This document shows, piece after piece, positions 10,264 through 18,417 of a DNA stretch of 64,000 nucleotides. The position numbers and the translations under genes are program-made. A model generated the notes under the pieces. The model did no database searches and had not been told where the DNA came from. It worked only from the letters and a program-made list of their open reading frames with translations. Origin of the DNA: Pseudomonadota bacterium (GTDB taxonomy: Bacteria; Pseudomonadota; Gammaproteobacteria; Burkholderiales; Burkholderiaceae_C); NCBI GenBank assembly GCA_018241325.1, contig JAFEEB010000030.1, positions 1 to 64,000 on the forward strand, written 5' to 3'. Every line of letters starts with the position of its first letter. Within the stretch, counting starts at the first letter, position 1.

Positions 10264-11847
10264 ATGGGTGCTTTTTCAAAAGAGGCAGGACGCTGCGGCG
10301 GCTCGCACGCAGTCGGCAAGGTTTCGGCAGCCTGCATGCTGCTGCTGGGCCTGGGGGCCATGGGCGGCGTGCAAGCCGCCACACTCACGTGCGGTCCGGG
10401 CAGTAGTGCTGTGCACGTCACGACCACGGCCACTGCAGGCCAATGGACGAGTGATGCGCGTCATGTGGGCCCGGCTCCCACGAACACGGATCTCGGGTCC
10501 GCAACGGCGGTGACCAACTACGTCTCGACGTTCTGGAACTACACCAACCCAACAGCCATTGCCCCCAACGCCGCGTGGCTGACCCACGGCATCGTGAACC
10601 CAAATGGCCAAGACACCAGCGGCTACCCACGGGTGGACATTTATGGCGACCGCAGCAAAGGAGCCTGGGTCGCCAGCCAAGGCACGTTCATCTACAACGA
10701 GCCGATCACGATTGGTTCCAATGTGAACCTGTCGACCATCAAGGTCATCGGCAAAGGCAGTGTAGACAATGGCAGCGCTCAACTTTCGGTCATGGCGCAC
10801 ACGTTGCCTGGCGGCGTGAACAACGCAGCCGCGACCCAGCCCTGGGTGCAAAGCACTCCGCTGGCAGGAATTGGCGGATGGAATTCTGCGGCCGGCGGCC
10901 CCTTCAGCCTGAATCCAGCCGGTGCCAATGGCTTGGGCTTTTACTACGGCGACAACAGCATCGGCCTGAGTTTCACCTCCGAGCGCTACAACGACAGCCT
11001 TCCAGGCGGCATCATCGCTGACTTCGAGATCACCGCCGACTGCCTGACGCCGGTGCCGCCGCCACCGACTGCGGCGCTGATCTGCCCCGCGGGCAACCAG
11101 GCGGGTGACCCGATCAAGATCGGCCCGTACTACACCAACGCCCGCGACTGGAAGTGGACCTGGCGCACCAACGCGGCTGGCACGGCACTTGAAAATATCA
11201 CGCAGCCGCTGTTTGACGACTACATGTGGAGCGGCTACTTCCGGCCCGCCAACCTGCCCACGGCGCCGACCGACCAATCCACCCTGGCGCGTTGGCTCAG
11301 CCCCGGCACCACCAGTCCTGGCGGCGGCGACGTTCCAGGCGTGCCTTACCCGGCGGCCACCGGTCAGGCCAAGGCAGGTTTCTACGGCTCGGTGTTCACC
11401 ATGAGCCAGCCGATCACCGTGGGCAACAACGTGGCGCTCAACAGCATCAAGCTGGACGGCCGCTTCGGCTTTGACGACACCGGCGACAGCGTGTTCGTGC
11501 AGCCCGCCGGCGATCCCGCGCCGACGACGTTCACGCATCTGCTGCCCGATGGCTTTGGCGCGTTCACCCCTTTCACCACGGCAGCGGTGCCGGGCTTCAA
11601 GCGAGGCCAGAACACCATTGGTCTGGTGCTCGACGGAGGACAAGCCAAGAACGATTGCCCCAGCGGTGTCTGCGCCCTTGGCGCCATTGCCGAGTTCTAC
11701 GTGACCGGCGAGTGCACGGGCGAGCCGCCCGTCGATCCCGCCTCGCTCAAGCCCGTGCCCACGCTGGACGTGGTCGGTCTGAGTCTGTTGGGCCTGCTGA
11801 GCGCCGGCCTGGGCGCCCTGGGGCTGCGCCGTCGCAAGAACGCGTAG
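10264..11847 (+). CDS. IPTL-CTERM type surface protein with internal duplication
   Basis: A secreted protein of 527 aa with no recognised enzyme domain. The N-terminus (about 1-38) is a signal peptide ending at VQAA. The mature part holds two related units of about 200 aa: the first has EPITIGSNVNLSTIKV and GDNSIGLSF, the second SQPITVGNNVALNSIKL and GQNTIGLVL, and each ends with a short Cys-containing strand (ITADC, VTGEC). A proline linker (PVPPPPT) joins them. The last 30 residues carry the sorting signal: VPTL, a hydrophobic helix, then LRRRK. This is the IPTL-CTERM layout recognised by exosortase H, encoded at 35333-35848. It is divergent from a two-component pair and is followed by a terminator. 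Confidence 0.85.
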   Translation: MGAFSKEAGRCGGSHAVGKVSAACMLLLGLGAMGGVQAATLTCGPGSSAVHVTTTATAGQWTSDARHVGPAPTNTDLGSATAVTNYVSTFWNYTNPTAIAPNAAWLTHGIVNPNGQDTSGYPRVDIYGDRSKGAWVASQGTFIYNEPITIGSNVNLSTIKVIGKGSVDNGSAQLSVMAHTLPGGVNNAAATQPWVQSTPLAGIGGWNSAAGGPFSLNPAGANGLGFYYGDNSIGLSFTSERYNDSLPGGIIADFEITADCLTPVPPPPTAALICPAGNQAGDPIKIGPYYTNARDWKWTWRTNAAGTALENITQPLFDDYMWSGYFRPANLPTAPTDQSTLARWLSPGTTSPGGGDVPGVPYPAATGQAKAGFYGSVFTMSQPITVGNNVALNSIKLDGRFGFDDTGDSVFVQPAGDPAPTTFTHLLPDGFGAFTPFTTAAVPGFKRGQNTIGLVLDGGQAKNDCPSGVCALGAIAEFYVTGECTGEPPVDPASLKPVPTLDVVGLSLLGLLSAGLGALGLRRRKNA

Positions 11848-11874
11848 TAAGCGGTCCTATCTTGTCCCGAAAGG

Positions 11875-11905
11875 AAATGCGCGTTCACGCGCATTTTCTG
11901 TTTTT
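11875..11905 (+). terminator. Rho-independent terminator after the IPTL-CTERM gene
   Basis: A perfect nine-base-pair stem, AAATGCGCG pairing with CGCGCATTT around a TTCA loop, is followed by TTCTGTTTTT. It lies 27 bp after the stop codon, so the IPTL-CTERM gene is probably transcribed alone. Confidence 0.8.
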
Positions 11906-11969
11906 GAAGGAATCGTTCTCATGCACTCTGCCCGTTCAATCCTGTCTTGATCCACTGAGCGTAGCGGGT

Positions 11970-12467
11970 TCAGGCGCGCAACAGGTTGACCAGTGGGCGC
12001 CCGCGCGCATCGCGATAGACGTCGACGTCGGCATCCACGCTCAGGATCTGGCGCAGGCCCAGGCGCTCGGCGGCTTCGGCGATCGAGGCGTCGGCCAAGT
12101 CCAGCGGCAGGCTGGCAAAGCGCTGGGCGATGCGGCGCATCTGCGGCAGGCTGGCGTCGATGGGTGCGTCAATACGCAGTCCGCCGCGTTCGACCCACAG
12201 CAAGAAATCCAGCGCGGCGTGGTTGCGCACGCGCCGCGCCAGCAGGGCGCAGACTTCGGTCAGCACAGGCCAGGTGCTGATCAGCGCCATGCCGGGGTGC
12301 GCCTTGAGCCACGCGAGCACGCGTGCGTGCCAGCCGTCTGCCGAGTTGAAGAGGGCCAGCAGCGGGCCGCTGCCCACCAGCACCTGGCCCTGCAGCGCCG
12401 CGGCCCACGGCGCCGCAGGCTCGGCCACGTGGTGCGGGTTGGCAGGGGCCGTGACGCCGCGGGTCAT
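11970..12467 (-). CDS. PIN-domain VapC-like toxin, active-site Asp changed
   Basis: A 165-aa PIN-domain protein, a family whose toxins are Mg-dependent RNases. The conserved segments are [12 protein letters not shown], the Glu in [11 protein letters not shown], the Asp in DLADASI and the Asp in [10 protein letters not shown]. The first catalytic aspartate, normally in a VDTGPLLAL-like strand, is glycine here ([12 protein letters not shown]). One of the acidic metal ligands is therefore missing and nuclease activity may be lost or weakened. The gene overlaps the antitoxin stop by ATGA, the usual toxin-antitoxin coupling. The first 25 residues extend past the usual PIN start, so a shorter translation start is possible. 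Confidence 0.8.
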   Translation of the reverse strand: MTRGVTAPANPHHVAEPAAPWAAALQGQVLVGSGPLLALFNSADGWHARVLAWLKAHPGMALISTWPVLTEVCALLARRVRNHAALDFLLWVERGGLRIDAPIDASLPQMRRIAQRFASLPLDLADASIAEAAERLGLRQILSVDADVDVYRDARGRPLVNLLRA

Positions 12468-12727
12468 GATCCGGAGCGGCGGGCGTGCTTGGCTTCCCAG
12501 ACGTCGGCGGCGTGGGCGCGGCGTGTTTCTGCCAGATCGGCAGGACCCGCGTGCCGGCCAAACAGGTCGGCACCCAGCGACCAGGCCGACGGCGGCGCCT
12601 GGGGCACGTTGGCCAGGTAGGCGGTCAGTGCGTCGCGCATCAGATCGCTGATGCTGCGCCCCTCGACCGCGCTTTGCCGGCGCAAGGATTGCTCGAGGCC
12701 GGGCGGGAGTTTGACGGTGGTGGTCAT
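12464..12727 (-). CDS. Ribbon-helix-helix antitoxin, VapB/CopG-like
   Basis: An 87-aa DNA-binding antitoxin partner of the PIN protein. The N-terminal strand TTTVKLPPGLEQ and the helices EGRSISDLMRDALTAYL are typical of ribbon-helix-helix proteins. The remaining residues (about 45-87) are likely the toxin-binding tail. The start at 12727 follows an AGGT ribosome-binding site; the frame is open upstream but reads non-coding sequence. A palindrome at 12744-12762 in the promoter is a good candidate for autoregulation. The pair lies inside the segment that separates dppC from dppD. Confidence 0.8.
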   Translation of the reverse strand: MTTTVKLPPGLEQSLRRQSAVEGRSISDLMRDALTAYLANVPQAPPSAWSLGADLFGRHAGPADLAETRRAHAADVWEAKHARRSGS

Positions 12728-12743
12728 GGCGGCACCTGATTTG

Positions 12744-12762
12744 GTAATAATATAGATATTAC
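12744..12762. promoter_or_regulatory. Palindromic operator upstream of the antitoxin gene
   Basis: GTAATA and TATTAC form an inverted repeat with a seven-base AT spacer, 17 bp before the antitoxin start. Its AT-richness and position over the likely -10 region suggest that the ribbon-helix-helix protein represses its own operon here. This is inferred from layout only. Confidence 0.5.
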
Positions 12763-12840
12763 GAGAAAGTTGCCAGGTTGACAAGGTCAAGGTGGTATCG
12801 AAATCGCCTGGCTCTAACGGCCGCGGAGCAGGCCATGCCA

Positions 12841-12943
12841 GCGATCGCCGTGGAAGGGCTTGGCCCGCCCACTGGCGATGCCCCCTGCAAGGGGGTAGGC
12901 GAAACATTGCGCAGCAAGTGGAGACTGGGGGTGTGTCATTTCA
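12841..12943 (-). repeat. Interspersed repeat, family B (copy 1)
   Basis: A 103-bp element closely similar to 27339-27440 along its whole length. Both copies start with GCGATCGCCGTGG, include ACTGGCGATGCC and GGGCGAAACAT-like blocks, and end with CTGGGGGTGTGTCATTTCA. On the minus strand the element begins with TGAAATGACACACC, and its first three bases are the stop codon of the dppC-type permease gene. Confidence 0.8.
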
Positions 12944-13813
12944 CCGACTCTTCAGGCGCGGGTCGAGCACGTCGCGCAGCCCGTCACCCAGCAGGTTCAG
13001 TCCCAGCACCGACAGCATGATCGCCAGGCCCGGCCACACGGCCAGCAGCGGCGCGTCGAACATGAGCGTCTGCGCCTCGGCGAGCATGCGGCCCCAGCTG
13101 GGCTGCGGCGGCTGGGTGCCCAGGCCCAGGTAGGACAGCGCCGCCTCGGCCAGGATGGCGACGGCAAAGCGGATGGTGGCCTGCACGATCAGCACGGCGG
13201 CGATGTTGGGCAGCACGTGCTCGAACGTGATGCTGAGCGCGCCCTTGCCGCAGCTGCGCGCAGCCAGCACGTAGTCGCGCGCCCACACCACGTTGCCGGC
13301 GGCGCGCGTGATGCGGGCAAAGGCGGGGATGTTGTAGATGCCGATGGCGATGATGGCGTTGACGATGCCCGGGCCGTACACCGCCGTCAGCATGATCGCC
13401 GACAGGATGGCCGGAAAGGCAAAGCCGAAGTCGCAGGCGCGCATGATGGCTTCTTCGACCCAACCGCGCCGCGCCGAGGCCAGCAGGCCCAGCGCCGTGC
13501 CCGCGACGAGGCCGATGCCGACGGCGATGACGCCCACCAGGATGGAGGCGCGCGCGCCGACCAGCAGTTGCGAGACCACGTCGCGCCCGAAGGCATCCGT
13601 GCCCAGCCAGAAGCGCGCGCCGGGCGGCAGCAGCTTGTCGCCCATGTTCACCTCGTAGACCGAATGCGGCGTCCATGAGTAGGACAGCGCGGCCGCCAGC
13701 AGCAGTGCGAGCGTGAGCATCCCGCCGATCACGAAGCCCGGATGGCGCCGCGCGCGCGCCCAGAAGCCGGGTGCGGCGCGCTGGACGGGGGCGGGCAGGG
13801 CGGTGGAGTTCAT
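12941..13813 (-). CDS. Peptide ABC transporter permease, DppC/OppC type
   Basis: An inner-membrane permease of the binding-protein-dependent family, 290 aa. It has the N-terminal signature of the OppC type (RHPGFVIGGML), a periplasmic segment with LGTDAFGRDVVSQLL, and the EAA-loop-like RSCGKGALSITFEHVLPN that contacts the ATPase. About six hydrophobic helices are visible. The start at 13813 is chosen because the longer reading (to 13918) translates a family A repeat. The stop codon is contributed by a family B repeat. It follows dppB-type 13908-14876 with a 94-bp gap filled by the repeat. Confidence 0.9.
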   Translation of the reverse strand: MNSTALPAPVQRAAPGFWARARRHPGFVIGGMLTLALLLAAALSYSWTPHSVYEVNMGDKLLPPGARFWLGTDAFGRDVVSQLLVGARASILVGVIAVGIGLVAGTALGLLASARRGWVEEAIMRACDFGFAFPAILSAIMLTAVYGPGIVNAIIAIGIYNIPAFARITRAAGNVVWARDYVLAARSCGKGALSITFEHVLPNIAAVLIVQATIRFAVAILAEAALSYLGLGTQPPQPSWGRMLAEAQTLMFDAPLLAVWPGLAIMLSVLGLNLLGDGLRDVLDPRLKSR

Positions 13814-13828
13814 CGGCCGATGATTTGT

Positions 13829-13890
13829 GCAATAAAAGCGGCTCCAGCGCATGCTGGATAAGCGCTGGCAGCTATTGAAAAGATAGTTCC
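13829..13890 (+). repeat. Interspersed repeat, family A (full copy)
   Basis: A full copy between the two permease genes with the same block order as the other copies: A-rich start, CCAGCGC, a complementary GGATAAGCGCTGG and the terminal CAGCTATTGAAAAGATAG. It separates dppB and dppC, which in most operons of this type are almost contiguous. Confidence 0.65.
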
Positions 13891-13907
13891 ATTCGGGCAA
13901 CCGAGGC

Positions 13908-14876
13908 TCATATCTCATTGGCCTTCACACGCGGATCGATGGCGGCGTACAGCACATCGACGATGAAATTGACCACCACCACCATGCCGGCCAGCAGCAT
14001 CACGCAGTTGCGCACCACGATCAGGTCGCGGTTGGCGATGCTTTGAAAGATCAGGCGCCCCAGGCCCGGCAGGTAGAACACGCTTTCGACCACGATGGTG
14101 CCGGCCAGCAGCTCGGCAAACTGCAGGCCCATCACGGTGACGACGGGGATCATGGCGTTGCGCAGCACGTGGCCCCACAGCGTGGCGCGGCGGGAGAGGC
14201 CCTTGGCGCGCGCGGTGCGCACGAAGTCCTCGCGCAGCACCTCCAGCACGGCCGAGCGGGTAAAGCGCGCCAGGATTGCAGCCTGCACCACGGCCAGCGA
14301 CACGGCCGGCAGGATGAGGGCCTTGGCGCCGTCCCACAGGCCGGCCCACACGCCGTCGTCGAAGGTCCAGCCGTCGAAGCCGCCGGCCGAAAACCACTGC
14401 AGCTTGACCGAAAATAGCAGGATCAGGAGGATGGCGAACCAGAAGTTGGGCACCGCGATGCCCAGCTGCGCCAGCGCCATCAGACCGGTGTCGCCCAGCT
14501 TGTTGTGCTGCGAGGCGGCATACACGCCCACGGCCAGCGCCAGCACGGCGGTCAAGGCCATGGCCAGCACCGCCAGCGGCACGGTCAGTTGCAGGCGCTC
14601 GCCGATCAGCGCCGACACCGAGGAGCCATACGCGTAGGACAGCCCCATGTCGCCGCGCAGCAGGCCGGCGATCCAATGGCCGTAGCGCTGCAAGGCGGGT
14701 TGGTTCAGGCCCAGCTCCACCGTCTTGGCCGCCACGGCGGACGGGTCGGCGTCCGGGCCCATCAGCACCTGCGCCGCGTTGCCGGGCAGGATCTCGAGCA
14801 CCGCGAACACGATCGCGCTGGTGGCGACCAGCGTGATGAACAGCGTGAGCAGGCGCTTGACGAGGAACAATCCCAT
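13908..14876 (-). CDS. Peptide ABC transporter permease, DppB/OppB type
   Basis: An inner-membrane permease of 322 aa and the first gene of the peptide transporter set. It has the typical N-terminus LVKRLLTLFITLVATS, the segment GLLRGDMGLSY after the first periplasmic region, six predicted membrane helices, and the EAA loop VRTARAKGLSRRATLWGH that docks on the ATPases. The C-terminal segment YAAIDPRVK is also typical. It is followed by the dppC-type gene. Its cognate ATPases and binding protein are the genes at 3702-7178 on the same strand. Confidence 0.92.
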   Translation of the reverse strand: MGLFLVKRLLTLFITLVATSAIVFAVLEILPGNAAQVLMGPDADPSAVAAKTVELGLNQPALQRYGHWIAGLLRGDMGLSYAYGSSVSALIGERLQLTVPLAVLAMALTAVLALAVGVYAASQHNKLGDTGLMALAQLGIAVPNFWFAILLILLFSVKLQWFSAGGFDGWTFDDGVWAGLWDGAKALILPAVSLAVVQAAILARFTRSAVLEVLREDFVRTARAKGLSRRATLWGHVLRNAMIPVVTVMGLQFAELLAGTIVVESVFYLPGLGRLIFQSIANRDLIVVRNCVMLLAGMVVVVNFIVDVLYAAIDPRVKANEI

Positions 14877-14936
14877 GAATGGCCGGCATTATCACCATGA
14901 ACGCCGGCCGCCCTCGCGGGTCCTGTTCTGTCGCGG

Positions 14937-15554
14937 TCAGGACTCGGGCGGCGGGGGTTTGCGCTCGGGCTTGGGCCTGGGCGGCTTGCTGGTGTGGATG
15001 CGTTGCGTGGCGGCGTTCATGTCGCCGGCTGCCAGCAGCTCAAAGGCGGCGGCGGCGCGATCGATGGCCTGCTCGATGGCGATCTGCTCGTCTAGCGGGG
15101 GCTTTTGCAAAACCCAGCCCACCACCTCCTGGCGCGCGCCGGGGTGGCCCACGCCAAGGCGCAGACGCCAGTAGTCGGCCGTGCCCAGTTGGGCGTGAAT
15201 GTCGCGCAGGCCATTGTGCCCGGCGTGGCCGCCGCCGAACTTGAGCTTGGCCTCGCCCGCGGGCAGGTCCAGCTCGTCGTGCGCCACCAAAATCTCATCG
15301 GGCGCGATCTTGAAAAAGCGTGCCAGGGCCGACACCGACTGCCCCGACAGGTTCATGAAGGTCTGCGGCTGGAGCAGCCACACGCTCTGGCCCGCCACGC
15401 TGGCGCGCGCCACCCGGCCCTTGTAGGCGCGCTCGAGCGCCAGGGGTGCGTTCAGGCGCCGGGCGAGCTGATCGATCCACCAGAAGCCGGCGTTGTGGCG
15501 CGTGGCCGCGTACTCGGGGCCCGGGTTGCCCAGGCCGACAAACAGCTTGATCAT
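14937..15554 (-). CDS. pth: Peptidyl-tRNA hydrolase
   Basis: This cytoplasmic enzyme releases tRNA from prematurely dropped peptidyl-tRNA. It has 205 aa. Conserved residues are visible: Asn10 in GLGNPG, the catalytic His20 in ATRHNAG, and the stretches AHDELDLP and [13 protein letters not shown]. The last 20 residues are a basic, proline-rich tail ([17 protein letters not shown]) beyond the normal fold. It is the final gene of the minus-strand block prs - rplY - pth, but a strong terminator between rplY and pth suggests that it also has its own promoter. Confidence 0.97.
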   Translation of the reverse strand: MIKLFVGLGNPGPEYAATRHNAGFWWIDQLARRLNAPLALERAYKGRVARASVAGQSVWLLQPQTFMNLSGQSVSALARFFKIAPDEILVAHDELDLPAGEAKLKFGGGHAGHNGLRDIHAQLGTADYWRLRLGVGHPGARQEVVGWVLQKPPLDEQIAIEQAIDRAAAAFELLAAGDMNAATQRIHTSKPPRPKPERKPPPPES

Positions 15555-15583
15555 GGGTGTCGATTATCGAACGCTGCACCGGC

Positions 15584-15617
15584 TGCAAAAAACAACGGCC
15601 CGCACTGGGCGGGCCGT
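15584..15617 (-). terminator. Rho-independent terminator after rplY
   Basis: On the minus strand, the nine-base-pair stem ACGGCCCGC / GCGGGCCGT is followed by TTGTTTTTTGC. It lies about 35 bp after the rplY stop and just before pth. Confidence 0.85.
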
Positions 15618-15651
15618 CGGGCAGGCAGGGCGGCGTGCGGGCCGCGCGGCC

Positions 15652-16299
15652 TTACTTCTTGTCGCCGGCGGGGGCAGCCGGGGCGGCCGCCGCAGCCGGG
15701 GCGGCGGCGTCGGCGGCCGGCTCGGCTTCTTCGGCAGCGGGGTTGACCACCGCCACCAGCACCATGCCTTCAGCGGTCTGGCCGCGCAGCACGGCCTCGA
15801 CGCCCTTGGGCAAGGTGACGTCCTTGAGGGTGAGCGTCACGCCTTTTTCCAGCTTGGACAGATCGACCGTGATGGCCTCGGGCAGGTCGCCCGGCAGGCA
15901 GCTGATCTCCAGGTCGGTCTGGATGTGGTTGACCAGGCACTTGTCCGTCTTGACCGCGGGCGATTCTTCTTCGCCCCGGTAGTGCAGCGGCACCTTCATG
16001 TGGATCTTTTGCGTGGCGGACACGCGCTGGAAGTCCACGTGCAGCACCTGCTGGCGGTAGGGGTGCACCTGCACGTCGCGCAGCAGCACCGGGCTTTCCT
16101 TGCCGGCCAGTTCCATGGTGAGCACGCTGGAGTGGAAGGCCTCTTTCTTGAGGGCTTGCCACAGCGCGTTGTGATCGAGCTCGATCAGTTGCGGCTGGCC
16201 CTCGCCACCGTAGACGATGCCGGGCGCCTTGCCGGCGTTGCGCAGACGGCGGCTCGCACCCGTACCCTGCTTGCTGCGCTCGAAAGCGACGAATTTCAT
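15652..16299 (-). CDS. rplY: 50S ribosomal protein L25, long Ctc form
   Basis: Ribosomal protein L25/Ctc of 215 aa, which binds 5S rRNA. The N-terminal L25 domain (about 1-95) carries [16 protein letters not shown] and PGIVYGG. The C-terminal beta domain (100-190) includes [16 protein letters not shown]. The end is an Ala/Pro-rich low-complexity tail. The start at 16299 has the ribosome-binding site AGGAG; the frame is open upstream but lacks L25 character. It is downstream of prs, a pairing that is common in Proteobacteria and ends in the terminator at 15584. Confidence 0.96.
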   Translation of the reverse strand: MKFVAFERSKQGTGASRRLRNAGKAPGIVYGGEGQPQLIELDHNALWQALKKEAFHSSVLTMELAGKESPVLLRDVQVHPYRQQVLHVDFQRVSATQKIHMKVPLHYRGEEESPAVKTDKCLVNHIQTDLEISCLPGDLPEAITVDLSKLEKGVTLTLKDVTLPKGVEAVLRGQTAEGMVLVAVVNPAAEEAEPAADAAAPAAAAAPAAPAGDKK

Positions 16300-16394
16300 G
16301 TTGAACTCCTGAAAAGGGCCGACCGCGACCAGTGCGACCCCGTTTGAAAAGGACGGCCCGCCCAGGTGGGTGGCACCGCCCGCGAAATGTTCCT

Positions 16395-17372
16395 CTAGAA
16401 CAGGTTCTCCTGTTCGCGGAACAAACTCATGACCGACTGCCCGTGCGCGATGCGCTGGATGGTTTGCGCAAACAGCGGCGCCACCGTCAGCTGGCGAATC
16501 TTGTTGCACTGCGCCGCCGCGGGGCTGAGGGGGATGGTGTTGGTGACCACCACCTCGTCCAGCGCGTCGCCCTGCGTGATGCGATCGACCGCCGGGCCCG
16601 AAAAGATCGGGTGCGTGCAATAGGCGTACACCTTTTTGGCGCCGCGCTGCTTGAGCACCTCGGCAGCCTTGACCAGGGTGCCGGCGGTGTCGATCATGTC
16701 ATCCATGATCACGCAGTTGCGTCCGTCGATGTCGCCGATGACGTGCATCACCTCGCTCACGTTGGCCTTGGGGCGGCGCTTGTCGATGATGGCCAGGTCG
16801 CACCCCAGCTGCTTGGCCAGCGCACGGGCGCGCACCACACCGCCCACGTCGGGGCTGACGACCAGCAGGTCGTGGTAGTTTTTTTGCCGCAGGTCCGCCA
16901 GCAGCACGGGCGAGGCGTAGATGTTGTCGACCGGGATGTCGAAGAAACCCTGGATCTGGTCGGCGTGCAAGTCCATCGTCAGCACGCTGTTGACCCCCAC
17001 GGCCTGCAGCATGTTGGCCACCACCTTGGCCGAAATGGGCACGCGCGTGGAGCGCGGGCGGCGGTCCTGGCGGGCATAGCCGAAGTAGGGGATGACGGCG
17101 CAGATGCGCTCGACCGAGGCGCGCTTGAGCGCATCGACCATCACCAGCAACTCCATCAGGTTGTCGTTGGTGGGCGCGCAGGTGGGCTGCACCACGAAGA
17201 TGTCGCGGGCGCGCACGTTCTGCTTGAGCTCGACCGTGACCTCGCCGTCGGAAAACCGCCCGACGTCGGCGGCGCCCAGGGCAATGTCCAGGTTGCGGGC
17301 GATTTCCTCGGCCAGGGCCGGGTTGGCGTTGCCGGTGAAGACCAGGAAATCAGGAGCGTGGGACGGGTGCAT
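16395..17372 (-). CDS. prs: Ribose-phosphate pyrophosphokinase
   Basis: It makes PRPP from ribose 5-phosphate and ATP, feeding nucleotide, histidine and tryptophan synthesis. The 325-aa protein has the class I signature: [15 protein letters not shown] for the ribose-phosphate region, the flexible loop [15 protein letters not shown], the metal site [15 protein letters not shown] and the PRPP-binding [13 protein letters not shown]. The start at 17372 gives the normal [18 protein letters not shown] beginning. Upstream lies the tRNA-Gln gene in the same direction, downstream rplY after a 95-bp gap. Confidence 0.97.
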   Translation of the reverse strand: MHPSHAPDFLVFTGNANPALAEEIARNLDIALGAADVGRFSDGEVTVELKQNVRARDIFVVQPTCAPTNDNLMELLVMVDALKRASVERICAVIPYFGYARQDRRPRSTRVPISAKVVANMLQAVGVNSVLTMDLHADQIQGFFDIPVDNIYASPVLLADLRQKNYHDLLVVSPDVGGVVRARALAKQLGCDLAIIDKRRPKANVSEVMHVIGDIDGRNCVIMDDMIDTAGTLVKAAEVLKQRGAKKVYAYCTHPIFSGPAVDRITQGDALDEVVVTNTIPLSPAAAQCNKIRQLTVAPLFAQTIQRIAHGQSVMSLFREQENLF

Positions 17373-17434
17373 GGGGATGGCGGAAGATCGGGTGATCAAT
17401 TGCGGCCCACGGGCTACCCGCCCGGGATGGGTTT

Positions 17435-17511
17435 TGGCAGGGGAGGAAGGACTCGAACCCTCGCATGCCGGAATCAAAATCCGGTGCCTTGACCAACTTG
17501 GCGACTCCCCT
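17435..17511 (-). tRNA. tRNA-Gln (anticodon TTG)
   Basis: A complete 77-nt tRNA on the minus strand with encoded CCA. The acceptor stem AGGGGAG pairs perfectly with CTCCCCT. The anticodon stem CCGGA/TCCGG encloses the loop TTTTGAT, giving anticodon TTG. The T-loop has GGGTTCGAGTCC. It lies between ispE and prs, as in many betaproteobacteria. Confidence 0.97.
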
Positions 17512-17548
17512 ACGCAGGAGCCCGGTCGGCATGGCCGGCCGGGCACCA

Positions 17549-18409
17549 TCATTTGTCGCGCAAGGCCCAACCGCCAAGCGGATGAACCTCCAGATTGCCG
17601 CACACCCGCCCCTGCCAGCCCGGTGGCACCCCGCTGGATGCAGAAAAAGCCTGCAGGGCCTCGTCCGCGAGCAGGGCAAACACCGCGCTGCCTGAGCCGG
17701 TCATCCTGCCACGAAGCCCGTGCTGCGCCAGCAACTCGAGCCCTTGGCGAACCGACGGACAAAGCCGTTCGGCAACCGGCTGCAGGTCATTGTGGCCAAA
17801 GCCAAATGGGTTTGCAGCAAAGCCTGTGATTGTAGCAGGTTCTGAATCGCGCTTGAGGTCCTCGGCGCGAAAAATTGATCCGGTATCCAGGCCTGCGGGT
17901 GGCTTGAGCACCACGAAGCGCGCCGGCGGCAGGGCGAGCGCGCGGATTCGCTCGCCCACGCCCTCCACCCAGGCATTGCTCCCGTGGATGAAAAATGGCA
18001 CGTCGGCGCCCAGCGGCAGTCCGATCGCGGCCAGCTGCCTGCGGGTCAGGCCAAGTCCCCAAAGCCGGTTGAGCGCGAGCAGGGTGCTGGCGGCGTCCGA
18101 CGAGCCGCCACCCATGCCGGCTTGCGCGGGGATGCGCTTTTGCACGGCGATGTGCACGCCGTGCCGCGCGTCGCCGGCGGCTTGCAGCGCACGGGCCGCG
18201 CGCACGATCAGGTCGTCCTGCGGCAGGGGCACGCCCAGGTCTTCGCGGCTGATGCGCCCGTCGGCGCGTCGCTCGAAGTGCAGGGTGTCGCACCAGTCGA
18301 TCAGCATGAAGACCGACTGCAGCAGGTGGTAGCCGTCCGCGCGTCGGCCCGTGATGTGCAGGAACAGGTTGAGTTTGGCCGGCGCCGGGACGTCGTGGAT
18401 CGCGCGCAT
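17549..18409 (-). CDS. ispE: 4-diphosphocytidyl-2-C-methyl-D-erythritol kinase
   Basis: A GHMP-family kinase of the non-mevalonate isoprenoid pathway, phosphorylating CDP-methylerythritol at the 2-OH. It has 286 aa. Visible motifs are [21 protein letters not shown] at the substrate end (here cited in two parts: [17 protein letters not shown]), the glycine-rich ATP loop [14 protein letters not shown], and the third motif [13 protein letters not shown]. It follows lolB with an 8-bp gap on the same strand and precedes tRNA-Gln and prs, so the block is probably co-transcribed. Confidence 0.96.
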   Translation of the reverse strand: MRAIHDVPAPAKLNLFLHITGRRADGYHLLQSVFMLIDWCDTLHFERRADGRISREDLGVPLPQDDLIVRAARALQAAGDARHGVHIAVQKRIPAQAGMGGGSSDAASTLLALNRLWGLGLTRRQLAAIGLPLGADVPFFIHGSNAWVEGVGERIRALALPPARFVVLKPPAGLDTGSIFRAEDLKRDSEPATITGFAANPFGFGHNDLQPVAERLCPSVRQGLELLAQHGLRGRMTGSGSAVFALLADEALQAFSASSGVPPGWQGRVCGNLEVHPLGGWALRDK

Positions 18410-18417
18410 GGGGGCCG

